From: Flavobacteriaceae bacterium UBA3356
Lineage (GTDB): Bacteria > Bacteroidota > Bacteroidia > Flavobacteriales > Flavobacteriaceae
Direction of reading: 5' to 3'
Assembly: GCA_002360635.1 (NCBI GenBank)
Contig: DEQW01000001.1
Location: 684,036 to 748,035, forward strand
Length of the DNA stretch: 64,000 nt
In this document: one piece after another, positions 34,135 through 42,915 of the stretch
Layout of the letters: each line of letters opens with the position of its first letter
How positions within the stretch are numbered: the stretch's first letter is position 1
Made by a program: the position numbers and the translations under genes
The notes under the pieces: model-generated
Seen by the model: only the letters and a program-made list of their open reading frames with translations
Told to the model about the DNA's origin: nothing
Database searches by the model: none

Positions 34135-34170
34135 AAAAACCTTCAATCTAGTAAGAAAGAAGGTTTTGTT
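34133..34170. terminator. Bidirectional terminator between lysE-like gene and tRNA-Cys
   Basis: AAAACCTTC and GAAGGTTTT arms with about a 13-nt loop, A run on the left and T run on the right. It serves the plus-strand transporter gene and the minus-strand tRNA-Cys. Confidence 0.65.
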
Positions 34171-34171
34171 G

Positions 34172-34242
34172 AGGCATCGAGCGGATTCGAACCGCTGTAC
34201 AAGGTTTTGCAGACCTCTGCCTAGCCACTCGGCCACGATGCC
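34172..34242 (-). tRNA. tRNA-Cys (GCA anticodon)
   Basis: The minus strand folds as a cloverleaf: acceptor GGCATCG/CGATGCC, anticodon loop CTGCAAA giving GCA, T arm with GGTTCGAATC, and U at the discriminator position (34172), as expected for tRNA-Cys. CCA is not encoded. Confidence 0.95.
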
Positions 34243-34298
34243 AATAAGGTTTGCAAATGTAAAAAAATTAAACCGAATTTTCCTATTTAAATTTGAAA

Positions 34299-34655
34299 TT
34301 ACCGTTCTGAAGTCATTGTAACACTTACTTCAGCAATATCACCACCAATTGGCGGATTAATCTTTGAAACCCGAACCTTTACAGCATCAACCAGTTGAAT
34401 GTCTTTTAAAATTTCATCAATAATACGCTGGCCTACTTGTTCCAGTAGCTTAGAGCGGATTGCCATTTGCTCTCTAACTATTTTTTGAAGCTGAACATAA
34501 TCTACAGTATCACTTAATTCATCAGTTTTAGCAGCTTTTGAAAGATTTGCAGTAACTTCTAAATTTACAATATAATCGCTGCCTATTTTTTCTTCTTCAG
34601 TAAGGCAACCGTGATTAGCGAAAATGCGGATATTCTTTAAGCGTATTGTACTCAT
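34299..34655 (-). CDS. folB: Dihydroneopterin aldolase
   Basis: Cleaves dihydroneopterin to 6-hydroxymethyl-dihydropterin in folate synthesis. The ATG at 34655 (MSTIRLKNIRIFANHGCLTEEE) is chosen because upstream codons lie beyond the -7 box. The 118 residues have the family length, with the pterin-site NHGCLTEEEKIGSDYIVN, the DTVDYVQLQKIV segment and the C-terminal KINPPIGGDIAEVSVTM. It is a single gene divergent from glnS. Confidence 0.93.
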   Translation of the reverse strand: MSTIRLKNIRIFANHGCLTEEEKIGSDYIVNLEVTANLSKAAKTDELSDTVDYVQLQKIVREQMAIRSKLLEQVGQRIIDEILKDIQLVDAVKVRVSKINPPIGGDIAEVSVTMTSER

Positions 34656-34669
34656 GCAAATTGTTTTTG

Positions 34670-34677
34670 CAAAGATA
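34670..34677 (-). promoter_or_regulatory. -7 promoter box of folB
   Basis: TATCTTTG on the minus strand fits TAnnTTTG, 14 bp before the folB ATG. Confidence 0.5.
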
Positions 34678-34783
34678 CTTTTTTTACCTTTGCTACTTAT
34701 CTGTTTATAGATAGGCAAACTAATTAATTCTGTTTACTTTAGATAACTAAATACAATTCCTTTTAAGGAACAATATACCAATC

Positions 34784-36460
34784 ATGGCAAAAGAAGAAGC
34801 ACCACTTAATTTTATTGAGCATATAATAGAAGAAGATTTAACTACAACGCATACGCAAGACGAACTTCGGTTTCGGTTTCCACCAGAGCCTAATGGCTAT
34901 TTGCACATTGGTCATGCTTCTTCCATTTGTTTAAATTTTGGTTTAGGAGAACGCTACAAAGCACCAGTAAACCTACGTTTTGACGATACAAACCCTGCAA
35001 AAGAAGAGCAAGAATTTGTAGATGCCATTAAACGCGACATTTCTTGGTTAGGTTTTGAATGGGCTGAAGAACGCTATGCTTCAGATTATTTTCAGGAATT
35101 ATACGATTGGGCCGTGCAATTAATTAAAGACGGAAAAGCGTATGTAGATTCACAAACGTCTGAGCAAATTGCAGAACAAAAAGGCACACCAAATTCACCA
35201 GGAACAGAAAGTCCTTTTAGAAATCGTCCTGTGGAAGAAAGTTTAGATCTGTTCGAAAAAATGAAGAAAGGCGAACTAGGGGAAGGTAAACATACGTTGC
35301 GTGCTAAAATAGATATGACTTCAGGAAATATGTTAATGCGCGACCCGGTTATGTACCGCGTGTTGCATAAAAGTCACCATAGAACGGGTACCGATTGGAA
35401 AATATTCCCAATGTATGATTGGACGCACGGAGAAAGTGATTATATAGAGCGTGTATCACATTCATTGTGTACGCTTGAGTTTTTGCCCCATAGAGAGCTT
35501 TATAATTGGTTTCTGGACCAAGTACACGAAAAAGGAACATTACGCCCTAAGCAACGAGAATTTGCCCGTAGAAACTTAAGTCATACAGTGGTGAGTAAAC
35601 GAAAATTAGCCAGACTGGTTGAAGATGGTGTTGTAAATGGCTGGGATGACCCAAGAATGCCAACTATTTCAGGGTTGAGAAGACGTGGGTACACCCCAGA
35701 ATCAATTAAAAATTTTGCAGACAGCATTGGAGTAGGAAAAAGAGAGAATGTAATAGATGTTTCCCATTTAGAATTTAACGTGCGTGAAGATCTTAACAAA
35801 CGAGCACCTCGTGTGATGGCGGTTTTAAATCCTATAAAACTGGTCATAACCAATTATCCGGAAGGTAAAACTGAAATGCTCGAAGCTGAAAATAACCAAG
35901 AAGATGAAAGTGCTGGCTATCGTGAAGTTCCTTTTTCGCGTGAGCTGTACATTGAACAAGAAGACTTTAAAGAAGAAGCCAATAGAAAGTTTTTCCGATT
36001 AACTTTAAACAAAGAAGTTCGTTTAAAAAATGCCTACATCATTAAAGGCGAAAGCGTTGTAAAAGATGCTGAAGGTAATATCACCGAAATACATTGTACC
36101 TACGATCCAGATAGTAAAAGTGGAAGCGGAACCGAGGCTTCTAAACGTAAAGTAAAAGGAACGTTACACTGGGTTTCAGTTGAACATGCCCTTCCTGTTG
36201 AAGTTAGACTCTACGATCGTTTGTTTACTGAAGCTTCACCAGATGCCGATAAGGAAAAAGATTTTATGGAGTTTATAAATCCAAATTCTTTAGAAGTTAT
36301 CACAGCATATGCGGAACCGAGTTTAAAAAACCTGGAAGTTGAAGATAAAGTTCAATTTCAACGATTAGGCTATTTTGTTGTGGATAAGGATACTTCCGAA
36401 GAGAAAATTGTCTTTAACCGTACGGTTCCATTGCGTGATTCTTGGGCAAAAATAGCATAA
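34784..36460 (+). CDS. glnS: Glutaminyl-tRNA synthetase
   Basis: Charges tRNA-Gln directly. The 558 residues match the bacterial GlnRS length. The class I signatures are PPEPNGYLHIGHASSICLNFG (HIGH) and VVSKRKLARLV (the KMSKS equivalent). LRFDDTNPAKEEQEFVDAIKRDI is GlnRS-typical and separates it from GluRS, which is encoded separately here at 39.6 kb. The C-terminal anticodon-binding barrels are present. With its own promoter region after folB, it stands alone. Confidence 0.96.
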   Translation: MAKEEAPLNFIEHIIEEDLTTTHTQDELRFRFPPEPNGYLHIGHASSICLNFGLGERYKAPVNLRFDDTNPAKEEQEFVDAIKRDISWLGFEWAEERYASDYFQELYDWAVQLIKDGKAYVDSQTSEQIAEQKGTPNSPGTESPFRNRPVEESLDLFEKMKKGELGEGKHTLRAKIDMTSGNMLMRDPVMYRVLHKSHHRTGTDWKIFPMYDWTHGESDYIERVSHSLCTLEFLPHRELYNWFLDQVHEKGTLRPKQREFARRNLSHTVVSKRKLARLVEDGVVNGWDDPRMPTISGLRRRGYTPESIKNFADSIGVGKRENVIDVSHLEFNVREDLNKRAPRVMAVLNPIKLVITNYPEGKTEMLEAENNQEDESAGYREVPFSRELYIEQEDFKEEANRKFFRLTLNKEVRLKNAYIIKGESVVKDAEGNITEIHCTYDPDSKSGSGTEASKRKVKGTLHWVSVEHALPVEVRLYDRLFTEASPDADKEKDFMEFINPNSLEVITAYAEPSLKNLEVEDKVQFQRLGYFVVDKDTSEEKIVFNRTVPLRDSWAKIA

Positions 36461-36602
36461 CATTGGTTTTTTAAGAATTCACCTCTTCAATTTGGCGATT
36501 AATTAAGAATTTTTGGCAATAAAAATACTTTTTTAAGAATATTTTATGGGTAATTTTTTGAGTATTAACCGGTTATTAACAGCAACTAGAAGCCTACTTG
36601 TG

Positions 36603-36610
36603 TAACTTTG
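36603..36610 (+). promoter_or_regulatory. -7 promoter box of the YtxH-holin unit
   Basis: TAACTTTG fits TAnnTTTG, 37 bp before the YtxH ATG. The upstream 187-bp spacer is AT-rich with two GGTTATTAAC-like words. Confidence 0.45.
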
Positions 36611-36647
36611 TTATGAAATGAATATTAACCAATAATTTTAAAGAAAC

Positions 36648-37025
36648 ATGGCATCTAATACAGGACAAACACTTTTAGCTTTACTAACAGGAGCTGCGAT
36701 AGGAGCGGGAATAGGAATTCTATACGCTCCAGATAAAGGTTCAAAAACCAGAAAGCAAATAAGCAAAGAAGCTAAAAAAGCACGAAAACAACTTGATAAG
36801 CAAGTGAAAGAAACTTCTAGTAACTTAAGTGAAAAAGCTCAAAAAGCTAGACTTAATTTTGAAGAAAAATTAGAAAGTACATTATCTTCAGCAAGTTATA
36901 AAGCAGACGATATTCTATTGGCAATGGAAGATAAACTGGAAGCATTAAGAAAACAAAACGCAAAACTACAAAGAGAAACCGAAACAGCTAAAGCTAAAAC
37001 GAAGACCAAAAAAGCAACTGCATAA
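36648..37025 (+). CDS. YtxH-domain protein
   Basis: A 125-residue protein with one glycine-rich membrane helix (LLALLTGAAIGAGIGILYAPDKGSKTRKQI), the YtxH signature, followed by a long lysine-rich amphipathic helix predicted as coiled coil (residues about 40-120). In Bacillus the family is a general-stress protein; its biochemical role is unknown. It is the first gene of three closely spaced small genes (1-bp gap, then 4-bp overlap), which probably act together at the inner membrane. Confidence 0.8.
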   Translation: MASNTGQTLLALLTGAAIGAGIGILYAPDKGSKTRKQISKEAKKARKQLDKQVKETSSNLSEKAQKARLNFEEKLESTLSSASYKADDILLAMEDKLEALRKQNAKLQRETETAKAKTKTKKATA

Positions 37026-37026
37026 T

Positions 37027-37452
37027 ATGGCATTTGAACGTCTTACCGACAGTTTACAAAACGTAAGCGATAAGTTACAAGAATACGGCACAAGCACGGC
37101 GGAGTATTACAAACTTCGCCTATTTAAATCCTCTATGAAAGGAGCCATATCTCTTGTCAATTTATTGGTTTTTGGTAGTTTTTTCTTATTTGTACTTCTT
37201 TTTATTTCAATTGGAGTAGCCTTATGGTTAGGTATTGTTATGGAAAGTAGTTTTGCCGGCTTTTTAATAGTTGGTGGGTTTTATGGATTGGTAACATTGT
37301 TTTTAATTTTATTCGGAAGAAAAATAATAGAACGTAGCCTACTTATAAAATTCTCTAAAGTGCTTTATGACGAAGATGATATCTCTCCGAAAAAACAAGC
37401 CAAAAAAGAGGTTAAAACTTATAAGGAAACCATTGAAAACCATCAAGAATGA
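37027..37452 (+). CDS. Phage-holin-superfamily III-like membrane protein
   Basis: A 141-residue protein with an N-terminal amphipathic segment, two strong membrane helices (LVNLLVFGSFFLFVLLFISIGVALWLG and FAGFLIVGGFYGLVTLFLILFG) and a charged tail. The layout matches the holin-X/superfamily III group, often called competence or phage-holin-like in annotation; nothing here suggests a phage. It is the middle gene of the YtxH trio. Confidence 0.72.
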   Translation: MAFERLTDSLQNVSDKLQEYGTSTAEYYKLRLFKSSMKGAISLVNLLVFGSFFLFVLLFISIGVALWLGIVMESSFAGFLIVGGFYGLVTLFLILFGRKIIERSLLIKFSKVLYDEDDISPKKQAKKEVKTYKETIENHQE

Positions 37453-37700
37453 AACGATACACTACTTTTGAAGAAATAGATCGCGACCTTAAATACCTGA
37501 AGCTCAAATCTGAAATAGATAAAGAAGAGCTTAAGCTTGGTGTTAGTACTACAAAAGAAAATTTTAAGGAGAGTTTTTCTCCATTGAATATGATTGCAAG
37601 CCTCATTGGTTCAATCGCCCAAAAAGCATTGGTTGTAAAGATTGCCAATAGCATCTTAGGTGTAAAAAAGGTAAAAGAAGTAGAAGATAAAGACTATTAA
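37449..37700 (+). CDS. Small protein, DUF6327-like
   Basis: An 83-residue protein: MKRYTTFEEIDRDLKYLKLKSEIDKEELKLG, then an amphipathic middle (FSPLNMIASLIGSIAQKALVVKIANSILG) and a charged end. I believe this matches the Flavobacteria family DUF6327, always next to YtxH and holin-like genes; no function is known. It overlaps the holin-like gene by 4 bp, so translation is probably coupled. A strong terminator follows. Confidence 0.65.
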   Translation: MKRYTTFEEIDRDLKYLKLKSEIDKEELKLGVSTTKENFKESFSPLNMIASLIGSIAQKALVVKIANSILGVKKVKEVEDKDY

Positions 37701-37718
37701 ACAAGTTTAAAACTTATA

Positions 37719-37750
37719 AAAAAAGCCGCTAAAGTTAGCGGCTTTTTTTA
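37719..37750. terminator. Bidirectional terminator after the YtxH unit
   Basis: AAAAAAAGCCGCTAA and TTAGCGGCTTTTTTT arms form a perfect GC-containing stem with a 4-nt loop. It also serves the convergent SPFH gene, whose stop is 3 bp away. Confidence 0.85.
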
Positions 37751-37752
37751 TT

Positions 37753-38745
37753 TTAAAACGATACATCATCAATGTTATCACTTGGTGGTGGTGTACGTTT
37801 TTTCCGTTTTTTAGGTGTAATTCCCTTCGCTTCATTTTGCTTTTTCATTTCCTCACCTATTTGGTTACTGGCCACAAACGAAGCTATCATATCGTTCAAC
37901 ATGTTACTGCCTGCCTGAGGTGAATTAGGGAGTAAAATTAGGTTGGTGTTTGTTTCTTCCCCAATAGACTGTAGCGTATCATAATGTTGCGTCACCACAA
38001 TTAAGGCCGAAGCTTCTTGGGAGTTGATCCCAACATTATTTAAAACATCTACACTTTCTTCAAGTCCGCGTGCAATTTCCCGGCGTTGATCGGCAATACC
38101 TTGTCCTTGCAAACGCTTACTTTCAGCTTCAGCACGGGCTTTAGCTACTATTTTAATACGCTCTGCTTCTGCTTCATACTCGGCCGCTACTTTTTCACGC
38201 TCTGAAGCATTAATACGGTTCATAGCAGCTTTTACTTGTACGTCAGGATCAATATCGGTTACTAATGTTTTAATAATATCGTATCCATAATCGATCATTG
38301 CATCGTTCAATTCTTCTTTTACAGCGATGGCAATATCATCTTTACGTTCAAAAACATCATCCAGTTTCATTTTAGGTACTTCGGCTCGCACTACATCAAA
38401 TACGTAAGATGTAATCTGGTCGTGCGGATTTTCAAGTTTGTAAAAAGCATCATAAACTTTTTCTTTAATTACTTGAAACTGTACTGAAATTTTTAACCGT
38501 ACAAATACATCATCTTTTGTTTTAGTTTCTACCAAAACATCCAATTGTTGAATTTTTAAATTAATACGTCCGGCAATACGATCAAAAACAGGAATTTTAA
38601 AATGTAAACCTGAATTTCGGATACTTAAAAACTTTCCGAAGCGTTCTACAATAGCTGCAGTTTGTTGTTTTACAGTGAATATGCCTGAAAGCAAAATAAA
38701 AAAACCGACAATGATTATCGGTATTAAAAGAAGTAAACCACCCAT
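37753..38745 (-). CDS. SPFH/band-7 membrane protein (stomatin/paraslipin-like)
   Basis: A 330-residue protein with one N-terminal membrane helix (GGLLLLIPIIIVGFFILLSGIF) and an SPFH domain from about residue 25 (TVKQQTAAIVERFGKFLSIRNSGLHFKIPVFDRI), followed by a charged coiled coil (EKVAAEYEAEAERIKIVAKARAEAESKRLQGQG) typical for oligomerising slipins. A basic low-complexity tail (KKRKKRTPPP) ends it. Such proteins form membrane microdomains and often act with NfeD-type proteins; none is adjacent. Confidence 0.88.
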   Translation of the reverse strand: MGGLLLLIPIIIVGFFILLSGIFTVKQQTAAIVERFGKFLSIRNSGLHFKIPVFDRIAGRINLKIQQLDVLVETKTKDDVFVRLKISVQFQVIKEKVYDAFYKLENPHDQITSYVFDVVRAEVPKMKLDDVFERKDDIAIAVKEELNDAMIDYGYDIIKTLVTDIDPDVQVKAAMNRINASEREKVAAEYEAEAERIKIVAKARAEAESKRLQGQGIADQRREIARGLEESVDVLNNVGINSQEASALIVVTQHYDTLQSIGEETNTNLILLPNSPQAGSNMLNDMIASFVASNQIGEEMKKQNEAKGITPKKRKKRTPPPSDNIDDVSF

Positions 38746-38782
38746 TAGTTAAATTTTTTAATTGAATAATTAGTTGAAGATA

Positions 38783-38790
38783 CAAAAATA
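38783..38790 (-). promoter_or_regulatory. -7 promoter box of the SPFH gene
   Basis: TATTTTTG on the minus strand fits TAnnTTTG, 37 bp before the SPFH ATG. Confidence 0.4.
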
Positions 38791-38824
38791 AAGCTACTTT
38801 TAGCTTCTATTAATTTACCACTTT

Positions 38825-39481
38825 ATGAGTATTAAAAACCTATTAATTGTTACCGTTTTAGTAGTTTCTTTTCAACAACTTACGGCACAACGAAATTTTG
38901 ATGAATATAACCGCCTAGGTATTACAGGAGGTTTAACATTGTTTGATATTAACACATCAGATTTTACAACGAAACAAGGACAGGGATTTACAGGCGGTTT
39001 TACTACCAGGGGTTCCTTTAGAAATGGTTTTGATCTCATCTACGGGATTAACTTTATACAATCTAATATCGAAATTTTAGCGAGTGATGTAACAGAATCC
39101 CGAAACTTAGAATACTCTATTATAGGGGCACAAATAAACTTTTTAGCTAGTCTTAATATTGTTGAACACCATTTAAGTCTTGAGTTTGGCCCTATTTTAA
39201 ACGTAAACGGGAAAATGAAACTTAAAGACGAAGCCTATGAAAACTATATTTTAGATGGATATACCACTGTTAGGGCTCAAGACATCGAAGATATATCTAG
39301 TTTCAACTTTAGACTTATGGGCGGGCTCACTGCTGGTTTAAAAAGCTTTAGGTTGGGTGCTCATTACCAATATGGTCTCACCAATATGCTAAATAACTTG
39401 AACGAAAAAGATATTTCAGAATTTGAGGATGTAAAAGGGAACAGTTCTACATTTATAATTTCTGCTGTTCTTTATTTTTAA
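38825..39481 (+). CDS. Outer-membrane beta-barrel protein (PorT-like)
   Basis: A 218-residue exported protein with a signal peptide (MSIKNLLIVTVLVVSFQQLTAQ) and an eight-stranded-barrel pattern of alternating aromatic strands (NRLGITGGLTLFDI, GFTGGFTTRGSFRNGFDLIYGINF, LEFGPILNVNG, FRLMGGLTAGLKSFRLGAHYQYG), ending in a strand with terminal Phe (STFIISAVLYF). It is similar to the PorT/OmpW-like small barrels of Bacteroidota. A specific role in gliding or type IX secretion cannot be claimed from sequence. Confidence 0.78.
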   Translation: MSIKNLLIVTVLVVSFQQLTAQRNFDEYNRLGITGGLTLFDINTSDFTTKQGQGFTGGFTTRGSFRNGFDLIYGINFIQSNIEILASDVTESRNLEYSIIGAQINFLASLNIVEHHLSLEFGPILNVNGKMKLKDEAYENYILDGYTTVRAQDIEDISSFNFRLMGGLTAGLKSFRLGAHYQYGLTNMLNNLNEKDISEFEDVKGNSSTFIISAVLYF

Positions 39482-39507
39482 GTCATCTCGACGAAAGGAG
39501 AGATCAC
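39482..39507. repeat. Fragment of a dispersed intergenic repeat
   Basis: GTCATCTCGACGAAAGGAG AGATC is GC-richer than its surroundings, directly follows the barrel gene stop, and resembles intergenic repeat arms common in Flavobacteria genomes. Only one fragment occurs here, so the family assignment rests on memory rather than on a second copy. Confidence 0.35.
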
Positions 39508-39558
39508 ACCCACCTAAGTCCATAGGTATTAATTTAAAACCATTTCTATAAATTAATA

Positions 39559-41067
39559 TCAGATACTTTTAATCGCTTTTTCAATACGTTTAATGCTTTC
39601 TTCTTTTCCAAGAAGCGAGGCAATCACAAAAACATCAGGACCTTTCATTTCGCCAACAAGCGATAGGCGCAACGGCATCATTACTTTTCCGAAACCTATT
39701 TCATTATCGGTAATCCAGCCCTTTACTTTGTCGGATACATTTGCTGCGGAAAAATCTTCCACCTCTTTCATAAGCGAAATAACCTGTTGAAGTATTTCAG
39801 CAGTACCTTCTTTAAAGGCTTTTTTAGCCGCTTTTTCATCATAACTTTCTGGTGCTTCAAAGAAGAAACTACCTTGATCCCAAATATCTTCGACAAAGGT
39901 GGCGCGCTCTTTTAGTAAAGCTGTAATTGTTTCAATTGGGAGGGAGGTTTCAATTCCCTTATTTTTTAGCAATTCTTTAAATTGTCCTGCTAAAATTCCA
40001 TTGTCAACTTCCTGTAAATAGTGATGTTGAAACCATTTAGTTTTTTCAGGATCAAACTTAGCACCGGCTTTGTTTACTCGGTCTAAATCGAAAGCTTGAA
40101 CTAATTCCTCCAAGCTAAAAAGCTCTTGTTCGGTTCCTGGGTTCCAACCTAAAAAAGCTAACATATTGATAACTGCTTCGGCTAAATAACCATCTTCTCG
40201 ATAGCCAGAATAAACATCGCCATCGGCCGTTTTCCACTCTAATGGAAACACAGGAAAGCCCATTTTATCGCCATCACGCTTGCTTAATTTACCTTTACCA
40301 ACGGGTTTCATAATCAATGGTAAATGTGCAAATTTAGGTGATTCCCAGCCAAATGATCTGTATAACATAACGTGAAGAGCCAGAGATGGCAACCATTCTT
40401 CACCTCTAATTACGTGAGTGATTTCCATTAAATGATCATCAACGATATTCGCTAAATGATACGTTGGCATGCCATCACTTTTAAACAACACTTTATCATC
40501 TAAAATATTGGTGTCAATCTGCATACCACCACGAATCATATCTTTTAAATGAAGCGTTTCATTTTCAGGGGATTTAAATCGAATTACATAATCTTCACCA
40601 GCATCCAGTTTCTGTTGAACTTCTTCTTTTGAGAGCGATAAGGAATTCTTTAGTTTTAACCGGTTGTGCCAATTATAGATGAAGGTTTTTCCTTCCGCTT
40701 CGTGATTTTTTCGGTGTTCATTTAACTCTTCAGCAGTATCAAAAGCATAATAGGCATTTTCTGAAGCAAGCAACTTATCGGCATATTCTCTGTACAAATG
40801 TTTGCGTTCACTTTGGCGATACGGACCAAATCCACCATCTTTTTGTGGGCCTTCGTCAAAGGGAATGTTTAGCCAATCCAAGGCTTCAACGATGTAATCT
40901 TCTGCACCTTCTACATACCGAGTTTGATCAGTATCTTCTATTCGCAACACAAAATCACCATCGTGTTTTTTAGCAAACAAATAGTTGAATAAAGCAGTGC
41001 GAACACCACCAATATGTAACGGTCCTGTAGGACTTGGAGCAAAACGTACCCGTGTTTTTTGAGCCAT
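39559..41067 (-). CDS. gltX: Glutamyl-tRNA synthetase
   Basis: Charges tRNA-Glu. The 502 residues have the class I signatures RFAPSPTGPLHIGGVRTALFNYLFA (HIGH region) and GKLSKRDGDKMGFPVF (KMSKS equivalent). LRIEDTDQTRYVEGAEDYIVEALDWLNI is GluRS-typical. The C-terminal helical anticodon domain spans roughly residues 330-502. With glnS also present, this organism does not need the Glu-tRNA-Gln amidation route for glutamine, so this enzyme is probably the discriminating form. Confidence 0.96.
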   Translation of the reverse strand: MAQKTRVRFAPSPTGPLHIGGVRTALFNYLFAKKHDGDFVLRIEDTDQTRYVEGAEDYIVEALDWLNIPFDEGPQKDGGFGPYRQSERKHLYREYADKLLASENAYYAFDTAEELNEHRKNHEAEGKTFIYNWHNRLKLKNSLSLSKEEVQQKLDAGEDYVIRFKSPENETLHLKDMIRGGMQIDTNILDDKVLFKSDGMPTYHLANIVDDHLMEITHVIRGEEWLPSLALHVMLYRSFGWESPKFAHLPLIMKPVGKGKLSKRDGDKMGFPVFPLEWKTADGDVYSGYREDGYLAEAVINMLAFLGWNPGTEQELFSLEELVQAFDLDRVNKAGAKFDPEKTKWFQHHYLQEVDNGILAGQFKELLKNKGIETSLPIETITALLKERATFVEDIWDQGSFFFEAPESYDEKAAKKAFKEGTAEILQQVISLMKEVEDFSAANVSDKVKGWITDNEIGFGKVMMPLRLSLVGEMKGPDVFVIASLLGKEESIKRIEKAIKSI

Positions 41068-41091
41068 GAAAGTTGTTTTTTATAAGGATTG

Positions 41092-41099
41092 CAAAGGTA
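41092..41099 (-). promoter_or_regulatory. -7 promoter box of gltX
   Basis: TACCTTTG on the minus strand fits TAnnTTTG, 24 bp before the gltX ATG. Confidence 0.5.
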
Positions 41100-41177
41100 A
41101 TGAATCTGTAAGAGAAATTTTTGTAGGAATTTGTATCTTTCGCGCCAAATAAAATATAACAATGAAAAAATTATTAC

Positions 41178-42617
41178 TTGTACTTACGTTATTATTCACA
41201 ATGGGAAAGATTAGGAAACGAAATATATGGTGAAAGTGAAGATTTCGGTTCAGGATATGCTACTTCAATAAGTGGTGACGGAAACCGTATAGCAATTTTT
41301 GATTTAGATGGTGGTGACACCAATTTAGGAAGAGTTCGTGTATTTGAATTACAGAATGACGCTTGGGTTCAAATCGGAAATGACGTTCCAGGGCTTCCTT
41401 TTCAATTTATTATTGATGGAAATGTTGATATAAATGAAGATGGCACTCGATTTATTTTTGCCTCTCCATGGAATGATGAAAACGCGATAGGTTCTGGAGC
41501 TGTACGTGTTTTTGAGTTTCAAAACAACACTTGGAACCAAATAGGAAACACTTTGTATGGAACAAATGAAGAAGAGTTTTTTGGAACATCAATTTCCATT
41601 AATGCAGAGGGCGACACAATTTTTTGTGCTGGAGTTTCAGATGTAGGATATGTAAATGCATATAATTTTCAAAATGGAATTTGGGAGCAAATAGGGTCTT
41701 CAATTACTGGGGAAGCTATCGAGGACAGAGCAGGAGCTTCTATATCAACGAATAATGCGGGAGATAGAATTTCATTGTCATCTCCTAGAAATGATGATAA
41801 TGGTAATGATGCAGGGAAAGTAAGAGTGTTTGAGTTTCAAAACAATACTTGGAACCAAATAGGAAACGATATTTTAGGGGAAAACCCTGGAGATTATTTA
41901 GGTAGAGGGAATAGATCTTCATCAAATACAATAGAGCTTAATGGTTCGGGGAATCGCATAGCTGTGAGCTCTTATGACTATGTGTCTGGAAATAAAAAGG
42001 GACAAATACGTGTATTTGAATTACAAAATCAAATTTGGACTCAATTGGGTAGTGATATTACAGGTAATACAGATAATCTTTATTTTGGTTCTGGGATTAG
42101 TTTGAATGAAGAAGGATCTGTACTTGCTGTAAGTGACCCATACATAAACGATACAGGAGAAGTGGAGGTGTATAAATTTGAAAATGCAGATTGGGTACAA
42201 GTTGGCGAAACCATATCAGATAATGATGGAAAATCTTTTGGACATGCTTTAGATATAAATAGTATAGGAGATAAACTTATTATTGGAGATTTTGAGAATG
42301 AAGAAGCAGGTGAGTTCTCTCCAGGAAAAACAACTGTTTATCAAAATGATGAATTATTAGCTATCTCTGAAAATTTTGTAGAAACTAAAACAAGCCTATA
42401 CCCCAACCCAAATAATGGCAATTTTTCTATCAAGTTATCTGAAACTTTTGAGTCCGTTTCAGTAAACATTTCAGAAATTTCTGGAAAACAAATAAGTAAT
42501 CTAGAGTTTTCGAACACCAATGAAATTGATATCGAAGAAAGTCTCTCTTCAGGCATATATTTTGTAAGTATCAAGACAACTAGTTCGCATTCAACTTTAA
42601 AAATGATTGTAGAATAA
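41178..42617 (+). CDS. T9SS-sorted repeat protein with a frameshifted signal peptide
   Basis: The mature part (about 475 residues) is a beta-propeller-like array of repeats of the form W-x-Q-I/L-G-N-x-I-x-G followed by S-x-N-x-x-G-x-x-I-A-I/V-S (for example NNTWNQIGNDILG, GNRIAVSSYDY). It ends in a type IX sorting domain (SLYPNPNNGNFSIKL ... SSGIYFVSI). The signal peptide MKKLLLVLTLLF starts at an ATG at 41162, but in another frame that stops after 23 codons. The repeat frame has no ATG before it, yet it reads SQWERLG right at the expected cleavage point, so the gene seems to have a frameshift near 41190-41200. Probably inactive, or phase-variable. Confidence 0.75.
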   Translation: MYLRYYSQWERLGNEIYGESEDFGSGYATSISGDGNRIAIFDLDGGDTNLGRVRVFELQNDAWVQIGNDVPGLPFQFIIDGNVDINEDGTRFIFASPWNDENAIGSGAVRVFEFQNNTWNQIGNTLYGTNEEEFFGTSISINAEGDTIFCAGVSDVGYVNAYNFQNGIWEQIGSSITGEAIEDRAGASISTNNAGDRISLSSPRNDDNGNDAGKVRVFEFQNNTWNQIGNDILGENPGDYLGRGNRSSSNTIELNGSGNRIAVSSYDYVSGNKKGQIRVFELQNQIWTQLGSDITGNTDNLYFGSGISLNEEGSVLAVSDPYINDTGEVEVYKFENADWVQVGETISDNDGKSFGHALDINSIGDKLIIGDFENEEAGEFSPGKTTVYQNDELLAISENFVETKTSLYPNPNNGNFSIKLSETFESVSVNISEISGKQISNLEFSNTNEIDIEESLSSGIYFVSIKTTSSHSTLKMIVE

Positions 42618-42717
42618 TTTCTTTAAGGAGCAAACAGTTAGTTAAGATATAATCCAATTTTTTACCTATAAATATCTTGTAGTGAAGTGTTTGTATCGCT
42701 TTTTTTAGTTCTTTGAA

Positions 42718-42915
42718 CTAATCATTACTTAATTTAAAAAATTCGTTTACAGGTTTTTTAAACACCTCAGAAAGTTTTAACGCCAATACAGTTGATGGCA
42801 CGTAACGGTTAGCTTCTATTGAGTTAATGGTCTGGCGTGATACACCTATCTTCTTTGCTAACTCATCTTGGGTTAAGTTTAAAATGGCACGCTCTACTTT
42901 AATTGTATTCTCCAT
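42718..42915 (-). CDS. XRE-family HTH regulator
   Basis: A 65-residue stand-alone helix-turn-helix protein: VERAILNLTQDELAKKIGVSRQTINSIEANRYVPSTVLALKLSEVFKKPVNEFF. The Cro/CI-type motif is at about residues 12-38. The short YozG-like form usually accompanies a membrane protein in a two-gene unit; here its start codon shares a base with the stop of the upstream membrane-protein gene (TAATG), so translation is coupled. It probably autoregulates the pair. Confidence 0.88.
   Translation of the reverse strand: MENTIKVERAILNLTQDELAKKIGVSRQTINSIEANRYVPSTVLALKLSEVFKKPVNEFFKLSND

Noticed and set aside
36648..37700. Phage remnant because of the holin-like protein
   Set aside because: No other phage gene is present; holin-superfamily III proteins next to YtxH are chromosomal in many bacteria.
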